Assembly (NCBI RefSeq): GCF_027891095.1
Contig: NZ_JAQIIO010000002.1
Location: forward strand, 1 to 64,000
DNA length: 64,000 bases
From: Aliiroseovarius salicola
GTDB lineage: Bacteria > Pseudomonadota > Alphaproteobacteria > Rhodobacterales > Rhodobacteraceae
Direction of reading: 5' to 3'
Shown: positions 1 to 7,286 of the stretch, piece by piece
Layout of the letters: each line of letters starts with the position of its first letter
How positions within the stretch are numbered: position 1 is the stretch's first letter
Program-made: the position numbers and the translations under genes
The notes under the pieces: generated by a model
Database searches by the model: none
What the model saw: the letters and a program-made list of their open reading frames with translations, nothing else
Told to the model about the DNA's origin: nothing

Positions 1-15
1 ACCCAATGCGGACGA

Positions 16-360
16 TCATCTATGCTTTCTACGACACGAGGCGACCTTTGTGAGCGAACTGAGGTTTAGCCATTTGGTGAATGCGCGCCGTGCCCAACCG
101 TCGCCAAGGACTTCTAGTCGTCGTGCGTCGATTGCCGCAGCCGGCGACAGGTCCCCTCTTACAAGATAAATTGAATCAGGAAGCGTACACGCCACATAAA
201 GGGTTATTTCTCCGCCCGGGTTGTCGACGCATAGTTCGCAGCGCCCTTTATGGTTCAGAAACCACCAGAGCCTTTTGGCATCCTTTTGGACGGTTAGCTC
301 TAGCCGTATTAGGCAGCGCTTTGTGCCGAATGCTTTGGGATTGGTTGAGCTTCCCAGGCT
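16..360 (-). pseudogene. 3' remnant of an HxlR-type regulator with SCP2-like C-terminal domain
   Basis: The minus-strand frame reads as the C-terminal half of the HxlR-family regulators that carry an SCP2-like domain. The recognisable parts are RLWWFLNHKGRCELCVDNPG, then TLYV, then RGDLSPAAAI, and a tail AFTKWLNLSSL, matching the family pattern of a WW-rich strand, a GDLS-type loop and a terminal RAF..WL.LS segment. Similarity fades above about position 310, and the N-terminal winged helix that would bind DNA is absent. The frame then runs into antisense of a histidine-kinase fragment. I infer a broken gene whose 5' part was lost at a rearrangement junction. The exact 5' edge is uncertain, and a highly divergent short protein cannot be excluded. 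Confidence 0.5.
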
Positions 361-368
361 CCAGACGA

Positions 369-545
369 GAAAACCTTTTTCAACCCTTCTCGGGATCAAA
401 TCGCAAAGGTGGGGCCGGACTTGGACTTGCGATTTCAGCGGAACTTATCAAGGGGCATGGGGGAGATCTTTCGCTGGAGAAATCAGATGAAAGCGGCACG
501 AGTTTCCGAATTGTGCTTCCGAAAGAAGTTGAGGGTCAGGTTTGA
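369..545 (+). pseudogene. 3' fragment of a sensor histidine kinase (ATPase G-box only)
   Basis: About 58 residues match the end of a HisKA/HATPase_c kinase: a degraded F-box (NLFQPF), the G2 box GGAGLGLAISAELIKGHGG, and the closing GTSFRIVLP strand. Upstream in the same frame there are stops at 51, 60 and 78, and the translation before about 369 has no kinase similarity. The dimerisation, N and G1 boxes are therefore missing and the piece cannot be an active kinase. It abuts an antisense regulator remnant, so this is a junction between two truncated genes. The next intact genes are a Spy/CpxP-like protein and a Crp/Fnr regulator. Confidence 0.65.
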
Positions 546-587
546 GCACTCAATGAGGATTGCGGTTCCACGAACCATTATCCACAC

Positions 588-1172
588 TCAGTTATCATCA
601 CATCCATTGTGCTTGCGCCACATTTCTACATCATGCCCGTCAGGAACGGTTTGGCACGGATCGGAAGTATACCCCCGTAATTCTGAGTATTGTGAAATTT
701 GCTCCGTGGATAGAATGTCAAAGCTTGTTAAATGCCGCGACAGATGGATGTAGCGCAAATTCGCACGAGCGGCCTCGGCGTCGGCAATTAGTATACGCAA
801 CTTTGATAACGAAAGTTCGCCAGACTTGAAGCCCTGATCAAGAGCTCGCTCTGCTTGGATTAGCACCGTCCCTTGGACAACGGCCTCTGATTTCATAACT
901 TCATAAATCATTTGCATTTCAGCAACTTGCGAAGATGTCAGTGCAAGTTCGGTTTGCAACTCCAACACATGTGCTGGCCCCGGATATCCATTCAACTCGG
1001 CTGGCAGGGCCATACCCCAGCCTGCACCGCTTTGCAGTTCCTCGATGTCTTTCGGGGAAAGACTGGCAATGTCTCGTGTCTGAAATCCTTTGTAGGGCTG
1101 ATCGTTGGATTCAGTCAGGGCAGGCGTTCCCATTGTGATTATCAGAATGGCAGTCAATAAAAGCGATTTCAT
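588..1172 (-). CDS. Periplasmic Spy/CpxP-like (LTXXQ) protein
   Basis: A 194-residue secreted protein. The start at 1172 is chosen over an upstream frame start because AAGGAG lies 7 bases before it and because it begins a clear signal peptide (MKSLLLTAILIITMGTPALT). The mature part is helical and carries two LTxxQ-like motifs, LALTSSQ and ILSTEQ, one in each half, as in Spy, CpxP and ZraP, the periplasmic chaperones or metal sensors induced by envelope or metal stress. The C-terminus has two cysteines (SDPCQTV and HNGCDDN) that could form a disulfide or bind metal. It is divergent from a Crp/Fnr regulator across about 50 bp, suggesting shared control. The family call is by motif, and the substrate or metal is unknown. 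Confidence 0.55.
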   Translation of the reverse strand: MKSLLLTAILIITMGTPALTESNDQPYKGFQTRDIASLSPKDIEELQSGAGWGMALPAELNGYPGPAHVLELQTELALTSSQVAEMQMIYEVMKSEAVVQGTVLIQAERALDQGFKSGELSLSKLRILIADAEAARANLRYIHLSRHLTSFDILSTEQISQYSELRGYTSDPCQTVPDGHDVEMWRKHNGCDDN

Positions 1173-1224
1173 GAATTGGCTCCTTCTCTTGCAAAAGGTC
1201 TGTCGCATTTGCTCACAACCCGAT

Positions 1225-1764
1225 ATGATAGCAATCATGTTGGCCGGGTTTTCCTCACTATTTGATCGGGCGCAAGACCGCCGATTTGACGCGGGAACAA
1301 CCGTGTTCCACACGGGAGCACGCGTTATTCAAGTTTTTTTCGTGAAAGACGGCTGTGCCGTTTTGCAGCGACCACTTGCAAACGGAAATGCGGTTTGCCA
1401 GCAAAGGGCCAAAACGGGTGAGGTGGTAGCCGAGGCTTCAGTCTATGCGGACCGATACCATTGTGATTGTTCTGTTACCGAGCCAACAACGTTGGCCGCT
1501 CTGCCACTTCAAGAGTTCAGGCGTGCCTTGCAAGCAGATGCGGGCCTATCCGAAGCGTGGGCCTCGTATCTGGCCAAGGCAGTTCAAAGAACGCGTATGC
1601 GTGCGGAAATTCTCACCCTCAACACCGTTTCGGAAAAACTGGATGCTTGGTTGGCAGAATACGGTCCTCTTCCAGAGAAAGGGCAGTGGCAGGGTGTTGC
1701 AAGCGAGCTTTCGGTGAGTAGAGAGGCCTTTTACCGCGAACTCGCAAAGCGTCGATCAGACTAG
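1225..1764 (+). CDS. Crp/Fnr-family transcriptional regulator
   Basis: About 179 residues. The N-terminal part is a cNMP-binding-like beta barrel (FDAGTTVFHTGARVIQVFFV, then GCAVLQRPLANG and TGEVVAEAS), followed by a long dimerisation helix (LAKAVQRTRMRAEIL). The C-terminal helix-turn-helix, VASELSVSREAFYRELAKRR, resembles the Crp recognition helix. It lacks the N-terminal cysteines expected of a true Fnr oxygen sensor. The frame is open from 1105, but ATG 1225 fits the family length and leaves room for the divergent promoter; ATG 1237 is also possible and no strong ribosome site decides. It is divergent from the Spy/CpxP-like gene and probably controls it. Confidence 0.7.
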   Translation: MIAIMLAGFSSLFDRAQDRRFDAGTTVFHTGARVIQVFFVKDGCAVLQRPLANGNAVCQQRAKTGEVVAEASVYADRYHCDCSVTEPTTLAALPLQEFRRALQADAGLSEAWASYLAKAVQRTRMRAEILTLNTVSEKLDAWLAEYGPLPEKGQWQGVASELSVSREAFYRELAKRRSD

Positions 1765-1838
1765 ACATGAGGCTGGCAGAACAATCATCTGCATATTCGC
1801 AGCGAGTTCACACTGCGCCAGCCTGCCGACCTTTCGCG

Positions 1839-4800
1839 TTACAAATCCAGTCCAATCACCCCGCCTTCATCCCGTGCACGGCTCTGGCACAATATAATCG
1901 CTTTCTCGCGCTGGGCATTCGACAGTACAAAATCGCGGTGCTCTATGTCTCCTGAGTTTACGCCGCATTTGCAAACGCCGCAGAGCCCGTCAGAGCATTT
2001 TACATCCACATGAATGCCATTGGCATTCAAGACGTCCGCGGCCGTCTGATCTTCGGGGACCGTCAGTTCACGCCCATCTTTGAGCCGCAAAATAAAGGGG
2101 TGGTTCTCGTAGTCTGGTTGTTCCGGGACCGAGAAATATTCCAGATGCCGTGCTTCGTCCGGATATCCCTGCCGCGCAGCGCTCTGCATAACGGCGTCCA
2201 TATAACGCTCGGCCCCGCAGCAGTAGACATGCCACCCATTCTGATAGCCGGTCAAAACTTTGTCGAAGTCGGCCCGGGTGCCCTCATCCGAGAAATGGTA
2301 GTGCACTTTATCCGCCCAGGGCATTGCCGCAAGATCTTCAAGATAGCCCGCATTCGCTCGACGGCTGGCAGAATAGTGCAGCTCAAACTCTTTTCCCAAT
2401 GCGTGCAGGCGATGGGCAAAGGCGATCATGGGTGTGATGCCGATGCCGCCCCCCATGAGGAGGGTTTTGGTCGCGGTCTCATCCAGTTCGAAATGGTTGA
2501 TCGGTTTCGAGATGAACACTTTACGACCCGGTTCAAAGATCCGATGCAAAAGCGCAGATCCCCCGCGCCCATCCTCTTCGCGCAGCACTCCGATCTGATA
2601 AGAGCTCCGATCTGCGGGATTACCGGACATGGAATACTGACGCAGGAATTCTGGGCTCACCAAGACATCCAAATGAGCCCCTGCGGTCCACTCTGGCAGG
2701 GGGCTGTCATCAAGCGCGGTGAACTCGTATTTGGTGACGGAATCGGTCATTTCCCCTGTGTTAGAGACTAATACCTGCATCACCGGTGCGTCCCCGTCGA
2801 TTGTGAAACGGTGCACCATCGACAGATCGCCTTTGGCTTTTCGGGCACGATATTCCTCAACTGAAATCATCGCGTCATAGGCCGCAATTCCGGCTTCACG
2901 ATCCATGGGAAACGGGTAGGGGTATGGGGGCGGCGAGAGGTCCGCAGGGTAGGCGGCGAGCGTCTGGTCTTCGGGCTTTAGGTCAATTTCGCGCGACAGT
3001 TCCCGGCGGTTCACGTCCTTTTCCGTGGGGTGATATCCTCCATCGTCCGCCAACTCCAAATCCCACCACCAGGTTTTGACCGGGTTGATCTCGCCATGTC
3101 CTGCGACGTCATCCAGCTTGGCCAGCACCGGTGCTGCGGCAGGGATGTGCGAGGCCGCCCAGCGGAACGGGGTCTGGGCAAACAGCCCTTCGAGGTTCCA
3201 CGGGCAGGTCTTCATGCATCGTCCACACATCGCACCCCCTTGCTGGGTCACGCGATAGGTGGTGCATTTCTGGGCATCCGACTTCCAGATCTCATACCCG
3301 TTGAACATACGCTTCGGGCCTGCCGTGATCGCGCCGGAGGGGCATTCACGGGCACATTTATTGCAGGCGTCACAGAAGGCTTGCAGGCCGAAATCAATCG
3401 GTTTGTCATGCCCCATCGGCATGTCGGTGGTGACGACGCCGGATTTCAGGCGCGGCCCCAGATAGGGGTTGAGGATCACATCACCGATGCGCGAGACCTC
3501 ACCCAACCCTGCGAGCAACAGAAGCGGCGGTTGTAGCACGGTGCCGTCCATCACGGTGTGTGCTTTGGCAGAATAGCCGAGATTTCTGATCTGTTGGGCG
3601 ATGACACCGCCAATGAGCGCAAATCGCAGATAGGCGCGCATGGATTGGCTGACGGCGATCCAGTCATCTCCTGATGCCCCTTCCATCGTCTCAAACCCCT
3701 GATCGACAATCATCGAGATGGCATTGTCATGGGTCGGGTGGATCTCGGCCCCTGTGGCGTCATGGGAATACCAGCACCAGTCCGGGCAACGCGATGTGCC
3801 GGCTGCGTCGACCCCGAGAAAATAGCTTGCGGCCCGAAGATTATCGGCATTGCGCTCCGCGTCAGTGGGGTGGTGGGCGTCCGAAGATGTGCCATCCTGC
3901 AGGGGAACAAAGGCCCCAAGCAAGCGGCGCTGCGCGTAGCTTGGTGCAGACTTACGCACGTAATGCCCGCCTTTCGACGCTTCTTGCAGGTGTTTCCCCA
4001 TGTCACCGAATTGACTGCGGGCAAACATGTCAGAGCGTTTCGGGACGCGGGCCACATTGGGTTCGTCGATATAGGTGGTCGGATCGTCGACGCGCTTCAG
4101 CCGTTCAAACGGATGCGGACCATGCCGGTAGTCACGTTTGGCATATGGGTCACGGGTGAGCGCCGATTTTACATGCCCATTGCCGGGTCCGGTGCCACCC
4201 AGCCACCAGCCGGGGCCGGAGGTGGCGTGCCAGGGCTGTTCGGACATAGGGGCAAGCGGCGCGTCATGGGCAAGACCCATATCCGTGGTAACAACCGCCA
4301 CGCCAAAGCGGTTGTCCAACCACGGGGCCACCAGTTGGCCATTCTCGGCGACAGCAAGACCGGAGGTCACGGCAAGCTGGTTTAGATCCACTTCCGTCGA
4401 CATCGGGCTATGGGCCATAGCGTCAAAGCCCAGAAGCCGGATGTAGTTGGCGACCACCACGGCCGTTTCGGTCGCACGCAGGCAGGCGCGGTGATCCTGC
4501 GCATCAAGGATCCAGTCAGCCCCCCGTTCATCCGGGCGTGGGTCGCGCATGTGTTCGACCAGAAATACAATCGCATTGGGATGATCAACCCGACGCGGTA
4601 TGCGATCCATCGAGGCTTTGAGGTCCGCCATAATCACGTCGATCCCTGCGGCAAGGGTGCGGATCTCGCGCGTCTTGAGCGCTTCGGCCAGTCTGGGAAT
4701 GTCGGGGTTGTGGCGTGGTTCTTGCAGGTATGCGCTTGCGGGTATCGGACCGATGCCAACCATGGAGGTATCAAGATAATACCCGAATGATTTCAAGTGG

Positions 4801-5051
4801 TTGGTGCGTTCCTGAAGGTCAGCTGGAATGCGCCCCTTTTCGGGGTTCACGTCCCCGTCGCGGATCGCGTCCATCATCGCCTGAAACTCACCCATTGCAT
4901 TGACAATGCTCGCGGGCTGTTCCGGGCGGTGAAACGAAAGCGGGGGCATGGTGGGCACGTTTGAGAGATCTGTCTTCTCCGTGCGTTTCAACCGCTCAAG
5001 TGGGTAAGGCCCCAGATGTACAGGGCGTTTTTTGTCGGAAAAGAACTTCAT
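1839..5051 (-). CDS. Cobalamin-dependent reductive dehalogenase fused to an NAD(P)H:FMN/2Fe-2S reductase
   Basis: A 1070-residue self-sufficient dehalogenase of the NpRdhA/BhbA type, which removes halogen from ortho-halogenated phenols using corrinoid cobalt, with electrons from NAD(P)H supplied in cis. Residues about 1-300 are a degenerate copy of the corrinoid domain without cysteines. Residues about 305-620 are the working copy, with a first 4Fe-4S site at C560, C563, C566 and C570 and a second using C596, C609, C612 and C616. Y474, K536 and R600 keep exactly the spacing I recall for Y426, K488 and R552 of NpRdhA. Residues about 740-980 are a ferredoxin-reductase module (RQYS for FMN; GGGIGITP for NAD), and the end is a plant-type 2Fe-2S ferredoxin (CSDGLCGVC, later C). 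There is no Tat signal and no RdhB anchor, so it should be cytosolic. It is coupled by TGATG to the upstream sulfatase. The physiological substrate is unknown. Confidence 0.88.
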   Translation of the reverse strand: MKFFSDKKRPVHLGPYPLERLKRTEKTDLSNVPTMPPLSFHRPEQPASIVNAMGEFQAMMDAIRDGDVNPEKGRIPADLQERTNHLKSFGYYLDTSMVGIGPIPASAYLQEPRHNPDIPRLAEALKTREIRTLAAGIDVIMADLKASMDRIPRRVDHPNAIVFLVEHMRDPRPDERGADWILDAQDHRACLRATETAVVVANYIRLLGFDAMAHSPMSTEVDLNQLAVTSGLAVAENGQLVAPWLDNRFGVAVVTTDMGLAHDAPLAPMSEQPWHATSGPGWWLGGTGPGNGHVKSALTRDPYAKRDYRHGPHPFERLKRVDDPTTYIDEPNVARVPKRSDMFARSQFGDMGKHLQEASKGGHYVRKSAPSYAQRRLLGAFVPLQDGTSSDAHHPTDAERNADNLRAASYFLGVDAAGTSRCPDWCWYSHDATGAEIHPTHDNAISMIVDQGFETMEGASGDDWIAVSQSMRAYLRFALIGGVIAQQIRNLGYSAKAHTVMDGTVLQPPLLLLAGLGEVSRIGDVILNPYLGPRLKSGVVTTDMPMGHDKPIDFGLQAFCDACNKCARECPSGAITAGPKRMFNGYEIWKSDAQKCTTYRVTQQGGAMCGRCMKTCPWNLEGLFAQTPFRWAASHIPAAAPVLAKLDDVAGHGEINPVKTWWWDLELADDGGYHPTEKDVNRRELSREIDLKPEDQTLAAYPADLSPPPYPYPFPMDREAGIAAYDAMISVEEYRARKAKGDLSMVHRFTIDGDAPVMQVLVSNTGEMTDSVTKYEFTALDDSPLPEWTAGAHLDVLVSPEFLRQYSMSGNPADRSSYQIGVLREEDGRGGSALLHRIFEPGRKVFISKPINHFELDETATKTLLMGGGIGITPMIAFAHRLHALGKEFELHYSASRRANAGYLEDLAAMPWADKVHYHFSDEGTRADFDKVLTGYQNGWHVYCCGAERYMDAVMQSAARQGYPDEARHLEYFSVPEQPDYENHPFILRLKDGRELTVPEDQTAADVLNANGIHVDVKCSDGLCGVCKCGVNSGDIEHRDFVLSNAQREKAIILCQSRARDEGGVIGLDL

Positions 5052-6715
5052 CAGTTTTCCTCAACCGGTGTTGCCTTGCCTTGGTAGGCCGCAGTGAATT
5101 CCTCAGGCAGCCCTTCGTCGCCGTAATAGCCCATCAGAATGCCAACCTGTTCCGGTCCACCTTGGCGGCGGGCGCGGATCTCTTCGTCGGAAATGGTGGT
5201 GCGTTGCGACTGGCGTTTGGCCCAATGGTGCAGGTGGTCATACATCTGCGCGATGATCTCGGCGTGATCTGCGCTGGTGCCCAGATCGGTGAATTCCTGA
5301 GGGTCCACCTCAAGATCAAACAGCATCGGGCTGAACCCACCCTCCGCATGGATCAGCTTCCAGCGCTCTGTGACCACCATAAACAGGCGGCAATCACGTG
5401 GGGCCAGCCCCAGTCGATCCGCCATCGGTGAGGTGGAGTAGTCATATTCACTGATCGCAAAATCGCGCCATTCGCTCTCTTCACCCCTCAGAAGTGGAAC
5501 CAGTGATCTCCCTTCGAGAATGTGGTCAGCCACTTTGCCGCCCGCCATGTCCACGAAAGTGGCGGCGAGGTCGATCTGTTCGATGAGCTTACTCGACACC
5601 GTGCCACGCGTGGCATCCGCTTCGGAGCGTGGATCGGCGATGATCAGCGGCACCCGCACCGATGGGTCGTGGAAGAAATCCTTTTCACCCATCCAGTGAT
5701 CACCCATGTAATCGCCATGATCCGAGGTGAGCACGATCACGGTTTTTTCAGCCTGACCCGTTTCGTCGAGATAATCGAGGATTCGTCCCAGATGATCGTC
5801 GCATTGCTTGATCAGACCCATATAGGCGGGGATCACCACGTCACGCACGTCGTTGCGTGAGAAGGCAGCAGAGAGTTTGCCGTGCAGATAGGCGTCAAAC
5901 ACCGGGTGGGCGTCTGTGCGTTCCTTGTCCGACCGCACCACGGGCTGGATGTCCTCGATCCCATACATATCGTGATAAGGGGCGGGTACGATATAGGGCC
6001 AATGGGGTTTGATGTAGCTGAGATGTGCACACCACGGATCTCGGCCCCTCTTCGCCTCCATGAAATCGATGGCACGGTCGGTGAGCCAGGGGGTTTCGCT
6101 GTCCCCTTCCCGAATATTGGCGGGTTTGCCCGCGTGCTTCATCAAAAAACCGCTGGCGATGTCACCGTCGCCATCGATCCCCGCGTTCGCATGGTCATGC
6201 CACGGGTTATGATCGGTATAACCTTTCTCGCGCAGATACGCGTTATAGGGCGAGCGCCTCTGGTCATAAAACCCCTTCGGCCCCTCAGCCCAGAGCCCAT
6301 CGTCACGGAGCCAGATGTCAAAACCACACTCACCCACGCGAGCGCCAATGACCGAATCAGGAGCCAGCCCCAAGCGCGCCATTCCTTCGCTATCAGCCTT
6401 CATATGGGTCTTGCCGATCAGCCAGCAATCCATCCCGGCTTTTCGCAAGTGGTCCCCCATGGTGATCTCCCCAACCTTTAGGGGAAAATTGTTGTAGGCC
6501 GCCCCATGGGACGAAACATAGCGACCGGTATAGGTGCTCATCCGGCTCGATCCGCAAACAGGGGACTGGCAATAGGCCCGGTCAAACCGGACACCGCGCG
6601 CTGCCACCCGGTCGAAATTAGGCGTTTCCAACGTCTTGTGACCCGCGCAGCTGAGGTAATCAAAGCGCAGCTGGTCATACATGATGAACAGGATATTCGG
6701 TGCTGTTTTCCCCAT
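5051..6715 (-). CDS. Sulfatase (alkaline phosphatase superfamily), atypical active-site signature
   Basis: A 554-residue type I sulfatase-like hydrolase. Metal-site blocks are present: NILFIMYDQLRFDYLSC at the N-terminus, then VLTSDHGDYMGDH in the middle and a phosphatase-type C-terminal domain. The nucleophile region reads CGSSRMSTYTGR with Cys54. Type I sulfatases normally have C-x-P-S/A-R, and formylglycine-generating enzyme recognises the Pro; here it is Ser (codon TCG, one base from CCG). There is no signal peptide, so it should be cytosolic. Arylsulfatase, choline-sulfatase-like or phosphonate monoesterase activities are all possible. Its stop overlaps the dehalogenase start (TGATG), and nothing else lies in this minus-strand unit, implying a two-gene operon acting on a common compound class. 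Confidence 0.85.
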   Translation of the reverse strand: MGKTAPNILFIMYDQLRFDYLSCAGHKTLETPNFDRVAARGVRFDRAYCQSPVCGSSRMSTYTGRYVSSHGAAYNNFPLKVGEITMGDHLRKAGMDCWLIGKTHMKADSEGMARLGLAPDSVIGARVGECGFDIWLRDDGLWAEGPKGFYDQRRSPYNAYLREKGYTDHNPWHDHANAGIDGDGDIASGFLMKHAGKPANIREGDSETPWLTDRAIDFMEAKRGRDPWCAHLSYIKPHWPYIVPAPYHDMYGIEDIQPVVRSDKERTDAHPVFDAYLHGKLSAAFSRNDVRDVVIPAYMGLIKQCDDHLGRILDYLDETGQAEKTVIVLTSDHGDYMGDHWMGEKDFFHDPSVRVPLIIADPRSEADATRGTVSSKLIEQIDLAATFVDMAGGKVADHILEGRSLVPLLRGEESEWRDFAISEYDYSTSPMADRLGLAPRDCRLFMVVTERWKLIHAEGGFSPMLFDLEVDPQEFTDLGTSADHAEIIAQMYDHLHHWAKRQSQRTTISDEEIRARRQGGPEQVGILMGYYGDEGLPEEFTAAYQGKATPVEEN

Positions 6716-7031
6716 GGATCATGCGCTCCTCGTTGCGAATGCGGCGATATGAGCATGGCGAATCGCGGCAGGGAAGAGAAATTGGATCCAATCCGAAAAT
6801 TTTAACAAGTGAGAGAGTCGCTGCTGGGACACTGCCTGCCGTGTTTTTCATTGCGAGCACCGGGATTGCTGCATATACCCGCTCGTGACGAAGCCCTACG
6901 GGCCAGAGAGGTTGGCTGCCTGCCATCGACCCAGTCAGGGGATGAAAGGCAGCGTCGTCCGAGATGCAGGCGCATAGACCGCTGCATCCGATGTCTCTTT
7001 TCTGCGCCCCGAACCCGCGAAAGGAAGACCC
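6716..7031. other. 316-bp divergent intergenic region with hairpin-rich leader of the corrin operon
   Basis: This region separates the minus-strand sulfatase from the plus-strand corrin operon and must hold both promoters. On the plus side I see three consecutive potential stem-loops: CGAGC (6854) with GCTCG (6881), which also pairs GGG with CCC inside; CTGCCT (6916) with AGGCAG (6947); and GATGCAG (6963) with CTGCATC (6982). The last ends 43 bases before the first start codon. I looked for the B12-riboswitch core (GCCACTG) and the GAGYCAGGAGACCTGCC-type box and found neither on either strand. The structure is inferred by eye. Confidence 0.4.
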
Positions 7032-7283
7032 ATGTCGAAATCCCTTCTTCTGTCAGCTGCTGTGGTTGCACTGACCACAGCTCCTGCCATGGCCCATATT
7101 GGTCATTTGGGTGAAGTGGCTGGTCACGGCCATTGGGGCGCAATTATTTTCCTTGGTGGGGCTGCTGCCGTAGGTCTTTGGGCTGCGATCAAAGGCAAGA
7201 AAGACGCCGAGAAAGCCGAAGCAGAAGGCGCGGAAGAAGACGCCGAAGAAGAGATCGGTGATGAAGAGCTGGTGGGGGCCTGA
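7032..7283 (+). CDS. Small membrane protein, DUF6732-like, first gene of the corrin operon
   Basis: An 83-residue protein with an N-terminal hydrophobic signal/anchor (LLLSAAVVALTTAPAMA), then a His-rich HIGHLGEVAGHGHW segment, one transmembrane helix (AIIFLGGAAAVGLWAAIKG) and an acidic Glu/Ala tail. AAAGGAAGAC provides the ribosome site. Short proteins of this design head cobalamin gene sets in Rhodobacterales (family recalled as DUF6732). The five histidines before the helix suggest cobalt or nickel handling at the membrane, but that is inference. The next gene, cbiX, starts 3 bases after its stop, so the two are surely cotranscribed. Confidence 0.65.
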   Translation: MSKSLLLSAAVVALTTAPAMAHIGHLGEVAGHGHWGAIIFLGGAAAVGLWAAIKGKKDAEKAEAEGAEEDAEEEIGDEELVGA

Positions 7284-7286
7284 TCC

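Noticed and set aside
1767-1955. Small plus-strand ORF after the Crp/Fnr gene
   Set aside because: Overlaps the 3' end of the dehalogenase, lacks a ribosome site and shows no protein-like features.
6716-7031. Cobalamin riboswitch before the corrin operon
   Set aside because: Expected by context, but neither the GCCACTG core nor the GAGYCAGGAGACCTGCC-type B12 box was found on either strand. AGTCAGGGG near 6933 is only a partial resemblance.
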